Assembly (NCBI RefSeq): GCF_964204645.1
Contig: NC_134026.1
Span: forward strand, 30,752,650-30,816,649
From: Tubulanus polymorphus
Lineage: Eukaryota > Nemertea > Palaeonemertea > Tubulaniformes > Tubulanidae
DNA length: 64,000 nt
Direction of reading: 5' to 3'
The position numbers and the translations under genes were made by a program. Positions 33,737-50,924 of the stretch are shown piece by piece. The notes under the pieces were generated by a model that was given only the letters and a program-made list of their open reading frames with translations, had not been told where the DNA came from and did not search any database. Every line of letters begins with the position of its first letter. The stretch's first letter is position 1.

Positions 33737-34683
33737 TATCAACCGGAATCTGAAAGAAAACTCCCTTTTTTTTTACACATTTTCAGTAGTCATTGTGACT
33801 ATAGGTGAAAAGTCTACCTGGATTGGATCACCAAAAAGATTTGATAATTGATTCGATATCATTTAATACGTTGAGTCTGATGCAGAAGAGGTGCTCAGTC
33901 GATAGATAAGGGAGTATCATTTAGGCTGAGGTGGTGCAGCAGGGCCATCAAGCAGTTCCAGCCACACAGCGGCATTTTAGAAAGGACCTCACCACGTTGT
34001 TTTGTTTGCTGGGCATAATCCCGCAGCACAATTTATCATTAGATAACTACAACAACAGCAACAAAATCCTCTGATCTTTTTCCTTTCGTGTGTCGTTCAA
34101 TTATGGGGGCTAAACTCGACTTGATTCTATATTTCATATAAACACCGGCACTGGCAGGTGAGGAAGCTGGAGTCTGTGGAGAGACGCTTGGTTAGTTACC
34201 AATTTTCTTCCCTCCTCTACAAACGTTACTCGTCGATAAATAACAGTTTAATGATATGAAATCGGTTAAACTTACAATAATCTGAACGAATAGAAACTTT
34301 GTTTTTACATCATCGACTCGTGAAGACACGAATTACAGCAATAATCAACAGCAAAAACACATAATCACGAAAACAAATACGCCATGTTGGATTTGACTAA
34401 AACGCGGAATTCGAATCCGAAGCCCTGTAGCTCAAGTGGTTTGTGTTAGTAATTAGTACGACCGAGGTGTGACATTGAGCGATTTTCACATTGAGCTTCA
34501 TTTATTCCACATTTTAAGGTATTTTAGAACGTTACTTCTTATTTCAAGCGATATTTCGTTTTTGTCTGGTGATCTGAGAATCAGTTGAAGTGAGTTTGAA
34601 ATCGTGATCAAGAATAAAAAACGAATTTGAAACCGAGTTACTAAAATTATCAATACAATGTCAATGAAATTTATTATTTTCAG
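33737..34683. other. Divergent spacer between CCDC24 and COX6C
   Basis: Holds the presumed 5' UTR exon of CCDC24 and promoters of both genes. The COX6C ATG directly follows an acceptor (attttcag), so a COX6C 5' leader exon must lie in 34200-34600. A partial tRNA-like word CCCTGTAGCTCAAGTGGTTTG at about 34424 lacks a matching T arm. Confidence 0.4.
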
Positions 34684-36007
34684 ATGTCCTCGTCCGTGAC
34701 TAAAATAGCGAAACCTCAACTGAGGCGTTTATTGACATCTTCATTAAAGAGAGAGTTATTCGTTGGGGGTTTGATTGGAGCCACAGTTGTAATTGCTTAC
34801 AAGGCTTTAGTGAATGACCCCAGAAAACAAAGATATGCTGAATTTTATCAGTGAGTTTAAATGATTGATAAACGCACAGGGCCCGGTCTTTAAATAATAA
34901 TATAATATAATAATAATATATTTATTTATCAATATATGTACAAGATTTTTGTAATGCTTTATGTGCACTTGTCCCAAAATCTCGCAAATAGTTTTAAATC
35001 TTAAGACAGGGTCCGATCTAAGCACTTGTCCAATTGCCCGGGACAAGTATATTCTCATCAGGGCAAGTAGATTATCACTTGTCCCCCGGGCTATTTATTT
35101 CACAAAGCTTTTTTCCCACTCGATAAAATGAATCATAGTGCCACCAGTCATCGGACTGCCTGTGTAGGGCAAGTACAAAGTAGCTTTTGGAGGGGCAAGC
35201 AAAATTTCAGATATGCTTGCCCCCCCGGACAAATGGCTTTCATTCCTTAGATCGGACCCTGTAAGAATGGCCTTTAATTATTAGATTGACATATGAACTA
35301 CTAATGTCTATTTCAACCTGACTTGAGAGCATTCCTGGTGGCCTAGCTCAGTCAGTTTCGGTGGTACATACCTGATAAAAGTCTTATTAGGGCCAGAATG
35401 CATTGGCAGTCGACCTAAATTATCACTTTTTAATCCATTTGAAACTGTATTGAAGGATATCCAAAAAATCTGCATTGAGAGGGGTTCCTGAGAGAAAAGA
35501 GACTCCATGATTTGAAAGTTTAACAATATGTCTCCATGCCTACCAACTGAAATTTGATACGTAGGCATGGAAACATATTGTTAAACTTTCAAATCATGGA
35601 GTCACTTCTCTTCATTTAACCCCTTTCAGTGAAGACTTTTTGGATATCCTTCAATAAAGTTTCAAATGGATTAAAAAATGATGATTTAGGTCGACTGCCT
35701 GTCCTTTCTGGTCCTAATAAGACCTTTATCAGGTATGTACTTCCAAAAATGAGCGAGCTAGGCCGACCAGAATGCTCTCAAGTCAGGTTGAAATAGACAT
35801 TAGTCATTAGACGGCCTTGGTTCTTCTTGCGTCAAGACTATGGAAGTAGCTTCAGGGTCCTAGAGCGTAAGGATCACTGATACGGTGCTATTGCACTTTC
35901 ATTCATCTATTTTCAGGGATTACGATATGAAGAGAGATTTTGAAAGGATGAAAGCAGCGAATATATTTACATCGGCTCGTCCTGATGGTTCTATAGATGA
36001 GTGGTAA
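34684..36007 (+). CDS. COX6C: Cytochrome c oxidase subunit 6C
   Basis: Two coding exons, 85 aa: 34684-34850 and 35917-36007. A nuclear-encoded single-span subunit of mitochondrial complex IV. The N-terminus is basic (KPQLRRLLTSSLKRE), followed by the membrane helix LFVGGLIGATVVIAYKALV. The conserved tail has RKQRYAEFYQDYDMKRDFER and MKAANIFTSARPDGS. Length is close to the animal norm (about 75-85). A 5' UTR intron ends immediately before the ATG. The single coding intron is crowded with two different MITEs. AATAAAG near 36257 is a likely poly(A) signal. Confidence 0.93.
35007..35261. mobile_element. MITE with 16-bp perfect terminal inverted repeats (hAT-like ends)
   Basis: CAGGGTCCGATCTAAG at 35007 and CTTAGATCGGACCCTG at 35246-35261 are exact inverses. 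CAGGG ends are common in hAT-type non-autonomous elements. The inside has palindromic words such as TTGCCCGGGACAAGT. A degraded relative is at about 29415-29620. Lies in the COX6C intron. Confidence 0.75.
35301..35803. mobile_element. Giant fold-back, two 243-bp inverted arms
   Basis: Left arm 35301-35543 and right arm 35561-35803 are near-identical inverted copies separated by 17 bp. The outer ends are CTAATGTCTATTTCAACCTG and its inverse. The open frame across it is an artefact. It lies in the COX6C intron and would form a long hairpin in the pre-mRNA. Confidence 0.85.
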
Positions 36008-36957
36008 AACTGTAAGTGTCAATTATCAGCTGGCTTAAAAATGATTCTGGTACTCTTAAATTTGAAGGATTTATAGAAGTCTTATAAAACCCTTTGTTTG
36101 ACAAATATTTTGCTATTTTTCAGATGAAGTTTCCAGCTCTGTTTAGATGGACCTAGACTAGAAAGTTTAATTTGACTGATTTTGATATTTCTAACATTCG
36201 TCTTTTTGATTTTGAGTTTCAAGTGTTGAGATATTGTGCATATATGTAAATTATAGAATAAAGATTTCATCTTTAATTAAATGGATTTTTTGTGAAGATC
36301 GTTGTTATTGGTGCTTGGATAACAAAATAATTGAACTTAAGGATGATTGATCTTTGCAAGGATTACAAATCCACCACATAGAGCCGGGAATGAAACAAAG
36401 CCAAAGGGTTTAATACGTTGTTCCCGGAAAAATTCACTTCTAAAATCAAAAGTGTTGGATGATTGCTCGGTCACAAGTTAGCCATATTTCATCCGGCGTT
36501 GCCGGTGTACTTCTAGTGGTTTGTCCTTTCTTTTGGTTCATAGTTCGACTGCGGTAAGGGTTTGTTCAGATCTGACAAAGATCTATTTGTCTACTTTGGC
36601 ATGCGAGTAATATTATAGTCTTTTATATTACAGAAAAACAATTCTTATATATGTATCAAAGATTTAACGTACAGTTTCATGGATATTATTTGTGTTTTCC
36701 TTTTAATAATGAGCTACTTTAAATCAACTTTTGAAATCTCAATTATTTTCTTTGGTAAATAGCATGAGTTGAAAATTACGAATTCAAGGTCGTCGAGCTA
36801 CACAAAATTTTGCGGCGAATTACCTTAATTTAAAGGTAAAATAATGATTGAAATCATATGTAAATTGAAATTTCTCAAATGTTGAGGCAGTTCTTGTGCT
36901 CTTCTAGTTAAAACGTTGATGCTCCGGTTTTTGAGAGATTATGATTAATTTTTTTAG
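36008..36957. other. Spacer between COX6C and TGS1
   Basis: COX6C 3' UTR to about 36280, then AT-rich DNA. TGS1's ATG follows a tttttttag acceptor, so a TGS1 5' UTR exon is expected somewhere in the right half. No other signal seen. Confidence 0.4.
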
Positions 36958-42298
<5,341 letters not shown>

Positions 42299-43428
42299 AT
42301 CTAAAAATCAGAGTTCTGTAAAAATTTAGGAGCGAAATAAACGTTAATTTAAAAAATCTTTCGGTTCTTCCGCCGTTTTCTCCAGAGAACTTCCCGAGAT
42401 TGGATTTTCCCGAGAACTTGGTTAGTAGATCACACAGCGGTAGAGACTTAATAATCTCCTATCAATCTGTAGTTTGGCACTACCCTATATGAGGATATAT
42501 ATTCCGGTACCAATCCATACCTTCAGACTTTCACTTGAGCCGAAGTGCTAACTCTTCAAGAATAGCTTGACACCCTGCCCAAGTTTCAGAAAGTTTCTGG
42601 TATCCAGGCTGAACAGATTGAATTGAACTAGAATATGTAAATAACATTCTCGGACTAAAAGCGACTTTGGACTAAATTGTAAACCTATAACGGTGCCCTC
42701 ACTAGGATTGTAGATTGCAGTTCGAATTTATGTATTAAAAATACTTTCTTTTATCTTGATATTTTTTCTTCTTGTGAAAAATTTGTCGGGATTTTTACCG
42801 GTCTCCATTTACCTACAATACGAATAGCAGAATCTAGTGCTCGATGGGCCGGGTGCAAGAACGGCAGACTGAATCAAAAATTGATAAGCGACGACATCGA
42901 AAGACGCCTAATATCGACTTGTGACTTACCAAATCAAGACAATGATTCCTTAGACGGATAACAATATATGTTATAAGATATTAACAAGAATTGCGACAAG
43001 AAAGAGAACGGTCGCGAATCGACGTTTCATTCGCTGTTAATGGTTACTATTATATGAACGTTCAGTAATTGATTTAACCCTATATCGATGCGGAAACTGT
43101 TCTACAATGGAACGATTTTCTCTTTTGCTAAACTGCGACGTTTACTGCGACCAACAGCTAAGTGCATTTCGATTGAATCTTTTGTTTACCAGACGGTTCG
43201 CAGGATGTACAATAGCGACCTCAGTTTGAACACAGGCAGTTGCCGTAGCGATAACATATGAACAACTGACTAAAACTTAAACTTTCACAATTTGAATTTG
43301 ATAATGTAACTGTTTATTCAGACGTACGCAATCAAATTATCTCTTGTGTTCGATTATTATTTGTTCGTTTAAACGCGTGGTTCAATCAATATACGTCACT
43401 GGATTCTGTGTTAACTGTATCTGGTATA
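42299..43428. other. Spacer between TGS1 and the lectin gene
   Basis: TGS1 3' UTR with GAAATAAAC at about 42334 as a possible poly(A) signal. The remainder is non-coding by inspection. The lectin gene promoter should lie near 43250-43428. Nothing else recognised. Confidence 0.4.
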
Positions 43429-46047
43429 ATGCGGGAAATACGTGTGAATGTCTTGTTGCTGTTGTTGTATTGGTTCGTTGTATTCTGTTCGCGTGAAGAA
43501 CCCGCGTGCGCATTGACTATTAGAGATAGTACTTTTAAAAAAACGAAAGTTGATTTAAGTGGTTTGACGATAACTGATTCGTTATGGCCGCGCAGTTTGA
43601 TCGAATGCGCACGATTCTGCGTCAGTCAGGAATTACTATGTAAAGGCTTTTCGTTCGTGACAACTTCATCAACGTGCAGAATGATCAACTCAGGAAATGT
43701 GAATTCTTTCCCTCCGTCGACTACAACTTTCTTTGTGAGAAATGAATACATTTTAGGTACAGTATCCAAGTCTAAACATGTTAATATTTTCATAAACAAA
43801 CATGCACATTTGTCGGCATATTTAGCATAATTTTGAATGTATACATATTTTCTAGGCCGCGAGATGGGTTTATTTACGCCACGACAACCAAGCCTAACAA
43901 AAAAATTGATAGATAGGCCGTACGCCCGTGATAGCAAAACCTTCTTTTATTCTATCTAAATGTTCACTCAGTCCTGTAGCGTGGGTATCACGCCTCATCA
44001 GACACTATGGTTGCTGATGGATCCAAATGAAACTGACTGATTGGGTGGGATAGATTAATATTCCGTCACTATCAGGAACCGAATTTTCCGATTTTGTACT
44101 ACGGGTTTAACCACAAAGTAGCTATGATGATATTTCGAAGGTAAAATGTATTCTAAAATATATGTAAGCGGTTTCAAGACGTTGTTACCCAGAAATCGTA
44201 TATTACATAAGTTTGATGGTCGAATTGGCAGGTCTAGACGCTTCGACTGACTTTGAATGTGTTGATGTCTTTGACTTTGCTCGACGTTGGTCTCTAGCGC
44301 GAGTCCGAGTAACGTCGTGTCATTTTCCTTTAGTGATCTATTGTTATGCGGCCCGAAGATGAAACCGAAATATCGTGGGAGAGCGTATCCTTCCTCAGCT
44401 CCGCACAACGACGATTATAACCCGAGACCAACAAAATTATTGAACTAACTACTGGATGTAGATTACGATTTACTCACAATTAATTTATTCGTTACTTGTG
44501 CGTTCCCTAATTGTTGACACCTTATACAGATCTGTCACTTAATTTCTTTCTGTTCCCAGTGCTTTCCCCCAGTGCTCTCCCGGAGCTACCCCCGTTACTC
44601 TCCCGGGTGGTCTCCCGGAGCTACCCCCGTTGCTCTCCCGGGTACTCTCCCGGAGCTTTCCCCGTTCCTCTCCGACTAGTTCAGCTATGTCTCTTATTTG
44701 TTTTATGCTATAAAAAGTTGGTATCCAAGGAATTATTCTCGTGATCAAAGCCGCCATATTTGGGGAGGGCCGACGACCATCCTCGGGACCTGATTCGCCC
44801 ACCAAGCTCCAAGAGCTAATGTTCTTATCAACTCGGTGACGAAATGAGCCCGGAGTTTTCTTGGTTCCCAAATATGTAAACATTGACACTCGACGAATCC
44901 CTTAGGATTTTTGCTATTGTCCGAAAAGCTCAACACATTTCTTATTAATCCGAGACACAAACCGAGCCAGTTTCCCCATAAGTAACCATTTAACGAAACG
45001 TGCCCGGTTATGAATATCTAGGGAATTGTGTTGTGTATTATGAACATACAACTGTTATCGATTTATAGATATTAAAAAATTGCCTTTCATAACCCTATCT
45101 TGTTTTTAAACTTTTACATACTTATATAGATGTATACAATAAATTCTATTCACTGGCATGTTTCCCAGTCGGTGTGACTATTTCAGTACACTTGTACTTT
45201 ATCGTTCATAGTTTGTTGATACGAGTGACAAGGATTTTTTCAGCCGTACTTATTTCATTGTAGGTACAAGTACAACAGCCTCTGGCAGCATCACAACTAC
45301 CTCAACTTCAGCTCCAACAGCTACCTCAACTTCAGCTCCAACAACAGCTCCAGCAACTACCTCAACTTCAGCTCCAACAACTACCTCAACTTCAGCTCCA
45401 ACAACTACGACTACTGCTGGTAGTATCTCTGTAACCTGTCAGGTCAATAACTACGTCAAACCAGTCCCGAACTCAGCAGTTTGTTATCGAGTTGTTACCA
45501 ACAGTAAACCATTCGATCAGGCGCAGACTGCTTGTCAATCTGATTCCGATGAAGGTACAACCAGATTAGCAGAACCACGTACATCGGCTGAGAGCACTGC
45601 ACTTATCAATTATCTTAAAGATAATTTTAGCAATATCGGAGGTAACACATACACGCGAGTTGACATGAAATACACGACTTGGTCCTGCTGCTTTTAAACA
45701 ACAAATGTATTATTCGTTTCCAATTCATAAAGTTCCTACCAGTTTCTTAAACTTTTTGTGCGAAAATAAAAGAGGGGAGGGGTTAAATCCGCCCCAGGTC
45801 TATGGATTGATGTAAATCGCTATTTTTTGCAGATTCGCTGTTTTTGGGTTTTAAGAATCCAAATGGAAATGTCGTTAAGTTTTCCAGTGATAACACGGCT
45901 CTGTCGTACACTCCACGGTGGAAATCTGGACAGCCGAGCAGTCAATATGAGAAATGCGTAATGATCTCAAATATACACGCTACTCCAAAATGGGAGGACG
46001 ATTGGTGCACAAGCGGCAGAAAGTTCGTCTGCGAAGAAAGACCGTAA
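43429..46047 (+). CDS. Secreted PAN/apple plus C-type lectin domain protein
   Basis: Three exons, 306 aa: 43429-43756, 45264-45641, 45833-46047. A signal peptide is evident (VNVLLLLLYWFVVFCS). Residues about 30-109 form a PAN/apple-like module with paired cysteines (ECARFC, LLCKGFSF, STCRMI). A Thr/Ser/Pro/Ala linker of STSAPTT repeats, mucin-like and probably O-glycosylated, precedes a C-type lectin domain that spans exons 2 and 3 (VCYRVVTNSKPFDQAQTAC to DDWCTSGRKFVCEE). The position of the EPN/QPD sugar motif reads QPS and the WND site reads WED, so calcium-dependent sugar binding is uncertain. Probably an extracellular recognition or mucus protein. The ATG at 43429 is chosen because it starts the signal peptide. 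Confidence 0.88.
44560..44670. repeat. Tandem repeat of CTCCCGG units in a lectin intron
   Basis: Short repeats of GCTCTCCCGGAGCTACCCCC with spacing near 33 bp, GC-rich against an AT-rich background, in lectin intron 1. Adjacent sequence at 44345-44380 (CGGCCCGAAGATGAAACCG) resembles the hairpin family at 60 kb. Confidence 0.6.
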
Positions 46048-47000
46048 TTTGAAGAAGGCAGGTTTCAATATTCCGGAACAAAAACACTCTACAAACTGAT
46101 ACACTATCAGGTTTACAGATTACGCTGTTTTGAAATATGTGGAGTGTATTCTGCAGTTGAACCAAATGCACCAGAAGAGAATTCCAGAATCGGACGGAAG
46201 GGACTTAGCGAAAAATTTTAGATCTTAGTTTTAGTTCCTTGTCACATAGTTATATTATAGTACTTTAGAGCATGTTATAGTGTAATTGATAAAAATCATT
46301 TATGATACCCCTTGCTCCGTGAGAATTAAACACCGAACTAGGTTTGCTGCAAAATTAAGAAGATTGTGTGATTAATTGATAAAAGGTCATTTATTTACAG
46401 ATATGACGGAAATGCAAATATGCCAGATTAAAACAGAATTTAGCAAAAAAGTTGGCCAAAAAAGTGCCACATAATTATACATAATCAAAATAAATGTTCA
46501 GGCGCGGATCCAGACTATCGCACATGCAGCACGTGCTGTAGTCACTGAATGGCCCTGGATCCGCGTCTGATGTTATAAATACCGCCAAGAAATTCTCGGA
46601 ATAGCATTTTACACATTGATTCCCAAGAGGGTGGGACAAAAGGATGGGTTTTAATAACACATATGCGTCTAGAAAATCAGACGGACTGAATCGCCACGAG
46701 GTTACCCAGTGGGCGGAGTTCAACAAGTGATAAGACATGTGTTTGATCACGTGATAGATAAACTACGCGGCTCTCATAAAACATTTTATTTCCTAACGTA
46801 AATGAGAGTCCTTTACGTGTGTCAAAGCATGTCTTGAATGGCCATCGTCACAGTTCATAGCATGACCAAGTCCAAACAAGTGCTGAAATAACTAAGGGTA
46901 AAAATCTATTAGGCTATGTTATAGTTCCGAACTAAGTTGGTCGAAAGAGACAACTGATTTCTAAAGTGTAAGAATAAGAAGATTGCACCTATCTATCGTG
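46048..47000. other. Lectin 3' flank and GPCR-1 5' flank
   Basis: 46048-46260 is the lectin 3' tail, which also follows the lectin-exon relics at 48836 and 53830. A palindromic hAT-like mini-element with CAGGCGCGGATCCAG ends sits at 46500-46569. 46900-47000 is the conserved GPCR leader (GTCGAAAGAGACAACTGATT, TAAGAATAAGAAGATTGC). Confidence 0.5.
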
Positions 47001-48092
47001 ATGGGTATGAACAGAAGCGAAGAAGATCTGGATCACCATGAGGTTGTCTGGGGAGAAGATGGTCAAGAAATGGATGATTTTACTAAAGGACTTCACGTGT
47101 TTGTCGCGTATATAGCACCGTTTTTCTACATACAAGGAATAATAGGCAACATATTTGTGTTGTTCGTATTTCTGAAGAGTCGCAGTTATCGAACTCGGGA
47201 AGTTGTTGACTATTTGATACCGTTATCAATAGCTGATCTTATATTCTTGATATTTTGTGCACTGTTTACCTGGCTCCACCTTGATGTACCAAACGCGATA
47301 TTCAGCGACCGAGATTCCTTCACAGACATCCTCTCGACCCCCGCTCGGTGTAAAGGTATCTCATATGTGGGATTATGTGGCGCGTTTTGGGCCTCATGGA
47401 CGATCGTACTGTTTACGTGGGAACGGATGGTTCTGGTTTGGCGCGAGAAAGTTGTTATGTCGAGGAAGCTGAGATATATATTACTGGGTGTGATATTCAT
47501 GGTCGGTTTATTAAGTATGATATGTGTTCTTGTCGCTTACGACATCGACGACGATGGACACTCAGTTGAATGTTGGTACGCATTAGATAGAGAAGAAGGA
47601 GGATTGCTCAGTTATTTGGGACCATTCCTCATTCATTGCGCCGTTTACACTTTACCGATGATTCTTGTTTGGATCGGAAATGCTATAATCGTTTGTAAAC
47701 TTTGTAGAGGAGACAAATCTACCGATGAGGAATATTTGAACAGACGCAAAAAGGAAAGAAAAGTAGCGTATCAACTGGTCGCTATTTCTGCTTTGTTTCT
47801 CTTCTTCACGACACCCTATTCTATATTAGATTGCTGGGGACATGTTCTATTATATAAAATTGATATCCTAGGTGAACATGAATATGCCTTGAAATTTACC
47901 CATACTGTTTTCGGTTTGTACGATTTTCTGTTACGTTTTGTTTTCTTGAACAATTGTTTTAACTATTTGATATATATAATATCGTTGGACTGGTTCCGTG
48001 CCGAGGTGCGCGCCATGTTTGGTTGTAAGAAGCAACAAGAGAAATACAATATGACTGTCGAACCCTCGAAAACAGAGGTTACACAGTTTTAG
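47001..48092 (+). CDS. Rhodopsin-family GPCR, array copy 1 (type A)
   Basis: Intronless, 363 aa from the ATG at 47001 (MGMNRSEED), preceded in all five copies by GCACCTATCTATCG. Seven membrane helices are visible: about 38-60, 74-97, 125-150, 160-182, 204-236, 263-290 and 310-335. GN in helix 1 and LSIADL in helix 2 are class-A marks, with a Cys pair (RCKG and VECW) for the helix 3-loop 2 bridge. DRY is replaced by ERM (TWERMV), CWxP by FFTTPYS and NPxxY by NCFNYLIY. The acidic N-terminus has one N-glycosylation site (NRS). The C-tail is short and Lys/Thr-rich. Likely a plasma-membrane peptide or small-ligand receptor; the ligand is unknown. Type A carries DRDSFTDILSTPAR in loop 1 and HTVFGLYDF in helix 7. 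Confidence 0.9.
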   Translation: MGMNRSEEDLDHHEVVWGEDGQEMDDFTKGLHVFVAYIAPFFYIQGIIGNIFVLFVFLKSRSYRTREVVDYLIPLSIADLIFLIFCALFTWLHLDVPNAIFSDRDSFTDILSTPARCKGISYVGLCGAFWASWTIVLFTWERMVLVWREKVVMSRKLRYILLGVIFMVGLLSMICVLVAYDIDDDGHSVECWYALDREEGGLLSYLGPFLIHCAVYTLPMILVWIGNAIIVCKLCRGDKSTDEEYLNRRKKERKVAYQLVAISALFLFFTTPYSILDCWGHVLLYKIDILGEHEYALKFTHTVFGLYDFLLRFVFLNNCFNYLIYIISLDWFRAEVRAMFGCKKQQEKYNMTVEPSKTEVTQF

Positions 48093-48179
48093 AATAAATT
48101 CTGAGTCCGCAGGTTGTTAGAAAATATGTATTTAAGAAAATCTTGTATATGAATGAGCAAATATCATATTCTTAACCAG

Positions 48180-48300
48180 AGTGAGTGTGGTATATCCAAA
48201 GTTTAGACTTGACATGCTAATGGTCATCTTTCGGGAATACTATTACTGAAGATGACTATTAGGATTTAGGCCTAGTCGGAAGGTTGATTAAACTACCAGC
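48180..48300. repeat. Hairpin-like insert in the GPCR 3' region
   Basis: TGGTCATCTTTCGGGAATAC and CTGAAGATGACTATTAGG form opposing arms after copy 1. The same insert follows copies 2, 3 and 4 (about 50460, 53180, 55450) but is missing after copy 5, which keeps the flanking sequence. Confidence 0.65.
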
Positions 48301-48649
48301 TCAAGAAGGATACATTTAAGACTTTATTTTTCATTCTCAGAGCAGGGATTTTATAGCTTTAACAATACTGATTCAGAGTGTTTCATCAGCAGCGAGTTGT
48401 TAGAATAGACTAATCCTAGTTTGATTTTCATTATCAGAATGGCCAATACTTAACATTCATCTTTCCACATTGATTAAAACTTGACTTAAAACTTTTCAAT
48501 TGTCGGGTTTTCACATTACCTGATACACGTCCACATAATCATATTGTCGTTTATTTTTGTTTTTGTTTTCGTTTTAAGTGTGTTCTACGATTTATCATTA
48601 TTAATAAAAGTGTTGTATCTAAATCACATAATTTCAACGTTGAATTTTC

Positions 48650-48835
48650 TATTGATATTATACGGCTCTATCTTACACCACACAGTAGGAATGTGATCAC
48701 TCCACTGTGGATATATGGACAACCAAACAGTGGATACGAGGAATGCGTAATGATTTTCAATATACACGCTACTCCGAAATGGGGGGATGATTGGTGCACA
48801 AGCGACAGAAAGTTCGTCTGCGAAGAAAGACCGTA
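48650..48835 (+). pseudogene. Relic of the lectin last exon, copy 1
   Basis: Matches the 3' two-thirds of lectin exon 45833-46047, from the SDNTALSYT part onward, then GQPNSGYEECVMIFNIH and KFVCEERP stop. It lacks the exon 5' part and any upstream lectin exons, so it is a passenger of segmental duplication. The frame is intact, but Trp-Glu-Asp-Asp is changed to Trp-Gly-Asp-Asp. Confidence 0.8.
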
Positions 48836-49274
48836 ATTTGAAGAAGGCAGGTTTCAATATTCCGGAACAAAAACACTCTACAAACTGATACACTTTCAGG
48901 TTTACAGATTACGCTGTTTTGAAATATGTGGAGTGTAGTCTGCAGTGGAAACAAATGCACCAGAAGAGAATTCCAGAATCGGACGGAAGCAAAAAGACCT
49001 GGCAAAACATTTCGGATCTTAGTTTTAGTTCCTTGTCTCATAGTTTAACAACACATTATAGTACATAAAAGCATGTTAGTGTTGGCAAACCATGTATCGA
49101 GTGGCAATCGTCACAGTTCGTGGTTATAACCAAGTCCAAAACAAGTGCTCACGTAACTAAGGGTCAAAATCTATTAGACTATGTTATTGAGTCCATAGTT
49201 TCGAACTAAGTTGGTCAAAAGAGACACCTGATTTCTAAAGTCTAAGAATAAGAAGATTGCACCTATCTATCGTG

Positions 49275-50369
49275 ATGGGTATGAACAGGAGCGAAGAGGA
49301 TCTGGATCACCATGAGGTTGTCTGGGGAGATGAAGGTCAAGATAATGAGGATTTTATCAAAGGACTTCACGTGTTTGTCGCGTATATAGCACCGTTTTTC
49401 TACATACAAGGAATAATAGGCAACATATTTGTGTTGTTTGTATTTCTGAAGAGTCGCAGTTATCGAACTCGGGAAGTTGTTGACTATTTGATACCGTTAT
49501 CAATAGTTGATCTTATATTCTTGATATTTTTCGCCCTGTTGACCTGGCTCCATCTTGATGTACCAAATGCGATATTCAGCGAGGGAGAAAAATCCTACAC
49601 GGACATCTTCTCGACCTCCGCTCGGTGTAAAGGTATCTCATATGTGGGATTATGTGGCGCGTTTTGGGCCTCATGGACGATCGTACTGTTTACGTGGGAA
49701 CGGATGGTTCTGGTTTGGCGCGAGAAAGTTGTTATGTCGAGGAAGCTGAGATATATATTACTGGGTGTGATATTCATGGTCGGTTTATTAAGTATGATAT
49801 GTGTTCTTGTCGCTTACGACATCGACGACGATGGACACTCAGTTGAATGTTGGTACGCATTAGATAGAGAAGAAGGAGGATTGCTCAGTTATTTGGGACC
49901 ATTCCTCATTCATTGCGCCGTTTACACTTTACCGATGATTCTTGTTTGGATCGGAAATGCTATAATCGCTTGCAAACTTTGTAGAGGAGACAAATCTACC
50001 GATGAGGAATATTTGAACAGACGCAAAAAGGAAAGAAAAGTAGCGTATCAGCTGGTCGCTATTTCTGCTTTGTTTCTCTTCTTCACGACACCCTATTCTA
50101 TATTAGATTGCTGGGGACATGTTCTATTATATAAAATTGATATCCTAGGTGAACATGAATATGCCTTGAAATTTACTAGCACTGTTTTCGCTTTGCATGA
50201 CTTTTTGTTACGTTTTGTTTTCTTGAACAATTGTTTTAACTATTTGATATATATAATATCGTTGGACTGGTTCCGTGCCGAGGTGCGCGCCATGTTTGGT
50301 TGTAAGAAACAACAAGAGAAATACAATATGACTGTCGAACCCTCGAAAACAGAGGTTACACAATTTTAG
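49275..50369 (+). CDS. Rhodopsin-family GPCR, array copy 2 (type B)
   Basis: Intronless, 364 aa. Same architecture and motifs as copy 1 (ERM, NCFNYLIY). Type B differs in the N-terminal acidic stretch (DEGQDNEDFIK), LSIVDL instead of LSIADL in helix 2, loop 1 (SEGEKSYTDIFSTSAR, one residue longer) and helix 7 entry (STVFALHDF). It has IIACK at the cytosolic end of helix 5, where copies 1 and 4 have IIVCK. Most of the remainder is identical to copy 1, also at synonymous sites. Confidence 0.9.
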   Translation: MGMNRSEEDLDHHEVVWGDEGQDNEDFIKGLHVFVAYIAPFFYIQGIIGNIFVLFVFLKSRSYRTREVVDYLIPLSIVDLIFLIFFALLTWLHLDVPNAIFSEGEKSYTDIFSTSARCKGISYVGLCGAFWASWTIVLFTWERMVLVWREKVVMSRKLRYILLGVIFMVGLLSMICVLVAYDIDDDGHSVECWYALDREEGGLLSYLGPFLIHCAVYTLPMILVWIGNAIIACKLCRGDKSTDEEYLNRRKKERKVAYQLVAISALFLFFTTPYSILDCWGHVLLYKIDILGEHEYALKFTSTVFALHDFLLRFVFLNNCFNYLIYIISLDWFRAEVRAMFGCKKQQEKYNMTVEPSKTEVTQF

Positions 50370-50924
50370 AATAAATTCTGAGTCCGCAGATTGTTAGAAA
50401 AAATGTATTTAAGAAAATCTTGTATATGAATGAGCAAATATCATATTCTTAACCAGAGTGAGTGTAGTATATCCAAAGTTTAGACTTGACATGCTAATGG
50501 TCATCTTTCGGGAATACTATTACTGAAGATGACTATTAGGATTTAGGCCTAGTCGGAAGGTTGATTAAACTACCAGCTCAAGAAGGATACAATTCAGACT
50601 TTATTTTTCATTCTCAGAGCAGGGATTTTATAGCTTTAACAATACTGATTCAGAGTGTTTCATCAGCAGCGAGTTGTTAGAATAGACTAATCCTAGTTTG
50701 ATTTTCATTATCAGAATGGCCAATACTTAACATTCATCTTTCCACATTGATTAAAACTTGACTTAAAACTTTTCAATTGTCGGGTTTTCACATTACCTGA
50801 TACACGTCCACATAATCATATTGTCGTTTATTTTTGTTTTTGTTTTCGTTTTAAGTGTGTTCTACGATTTATCATTATCAATAAAAGTGTTGTATCTAAA
50901 TCACATAATTTCAACGTTGAATTT

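Noticed and set aside
35308-35568. Minus-strand 86-aa frame in the COX6C intron
   Set aside because: Lies inside the arm of the 243-bp fold-back.
44055-44408. Minus-strand 117-aa frame in lectin intron 1
   Set aside because: No domain and no splice partners; overlaps repeat-like sequence with CCGAAGATGAAACCG.
47210-47500. Antisense and shifted frames within each GPCR gene
   Set aside because: They recur because the receptor sequence recurs; the receptor frame is the one with seven membrane helices.
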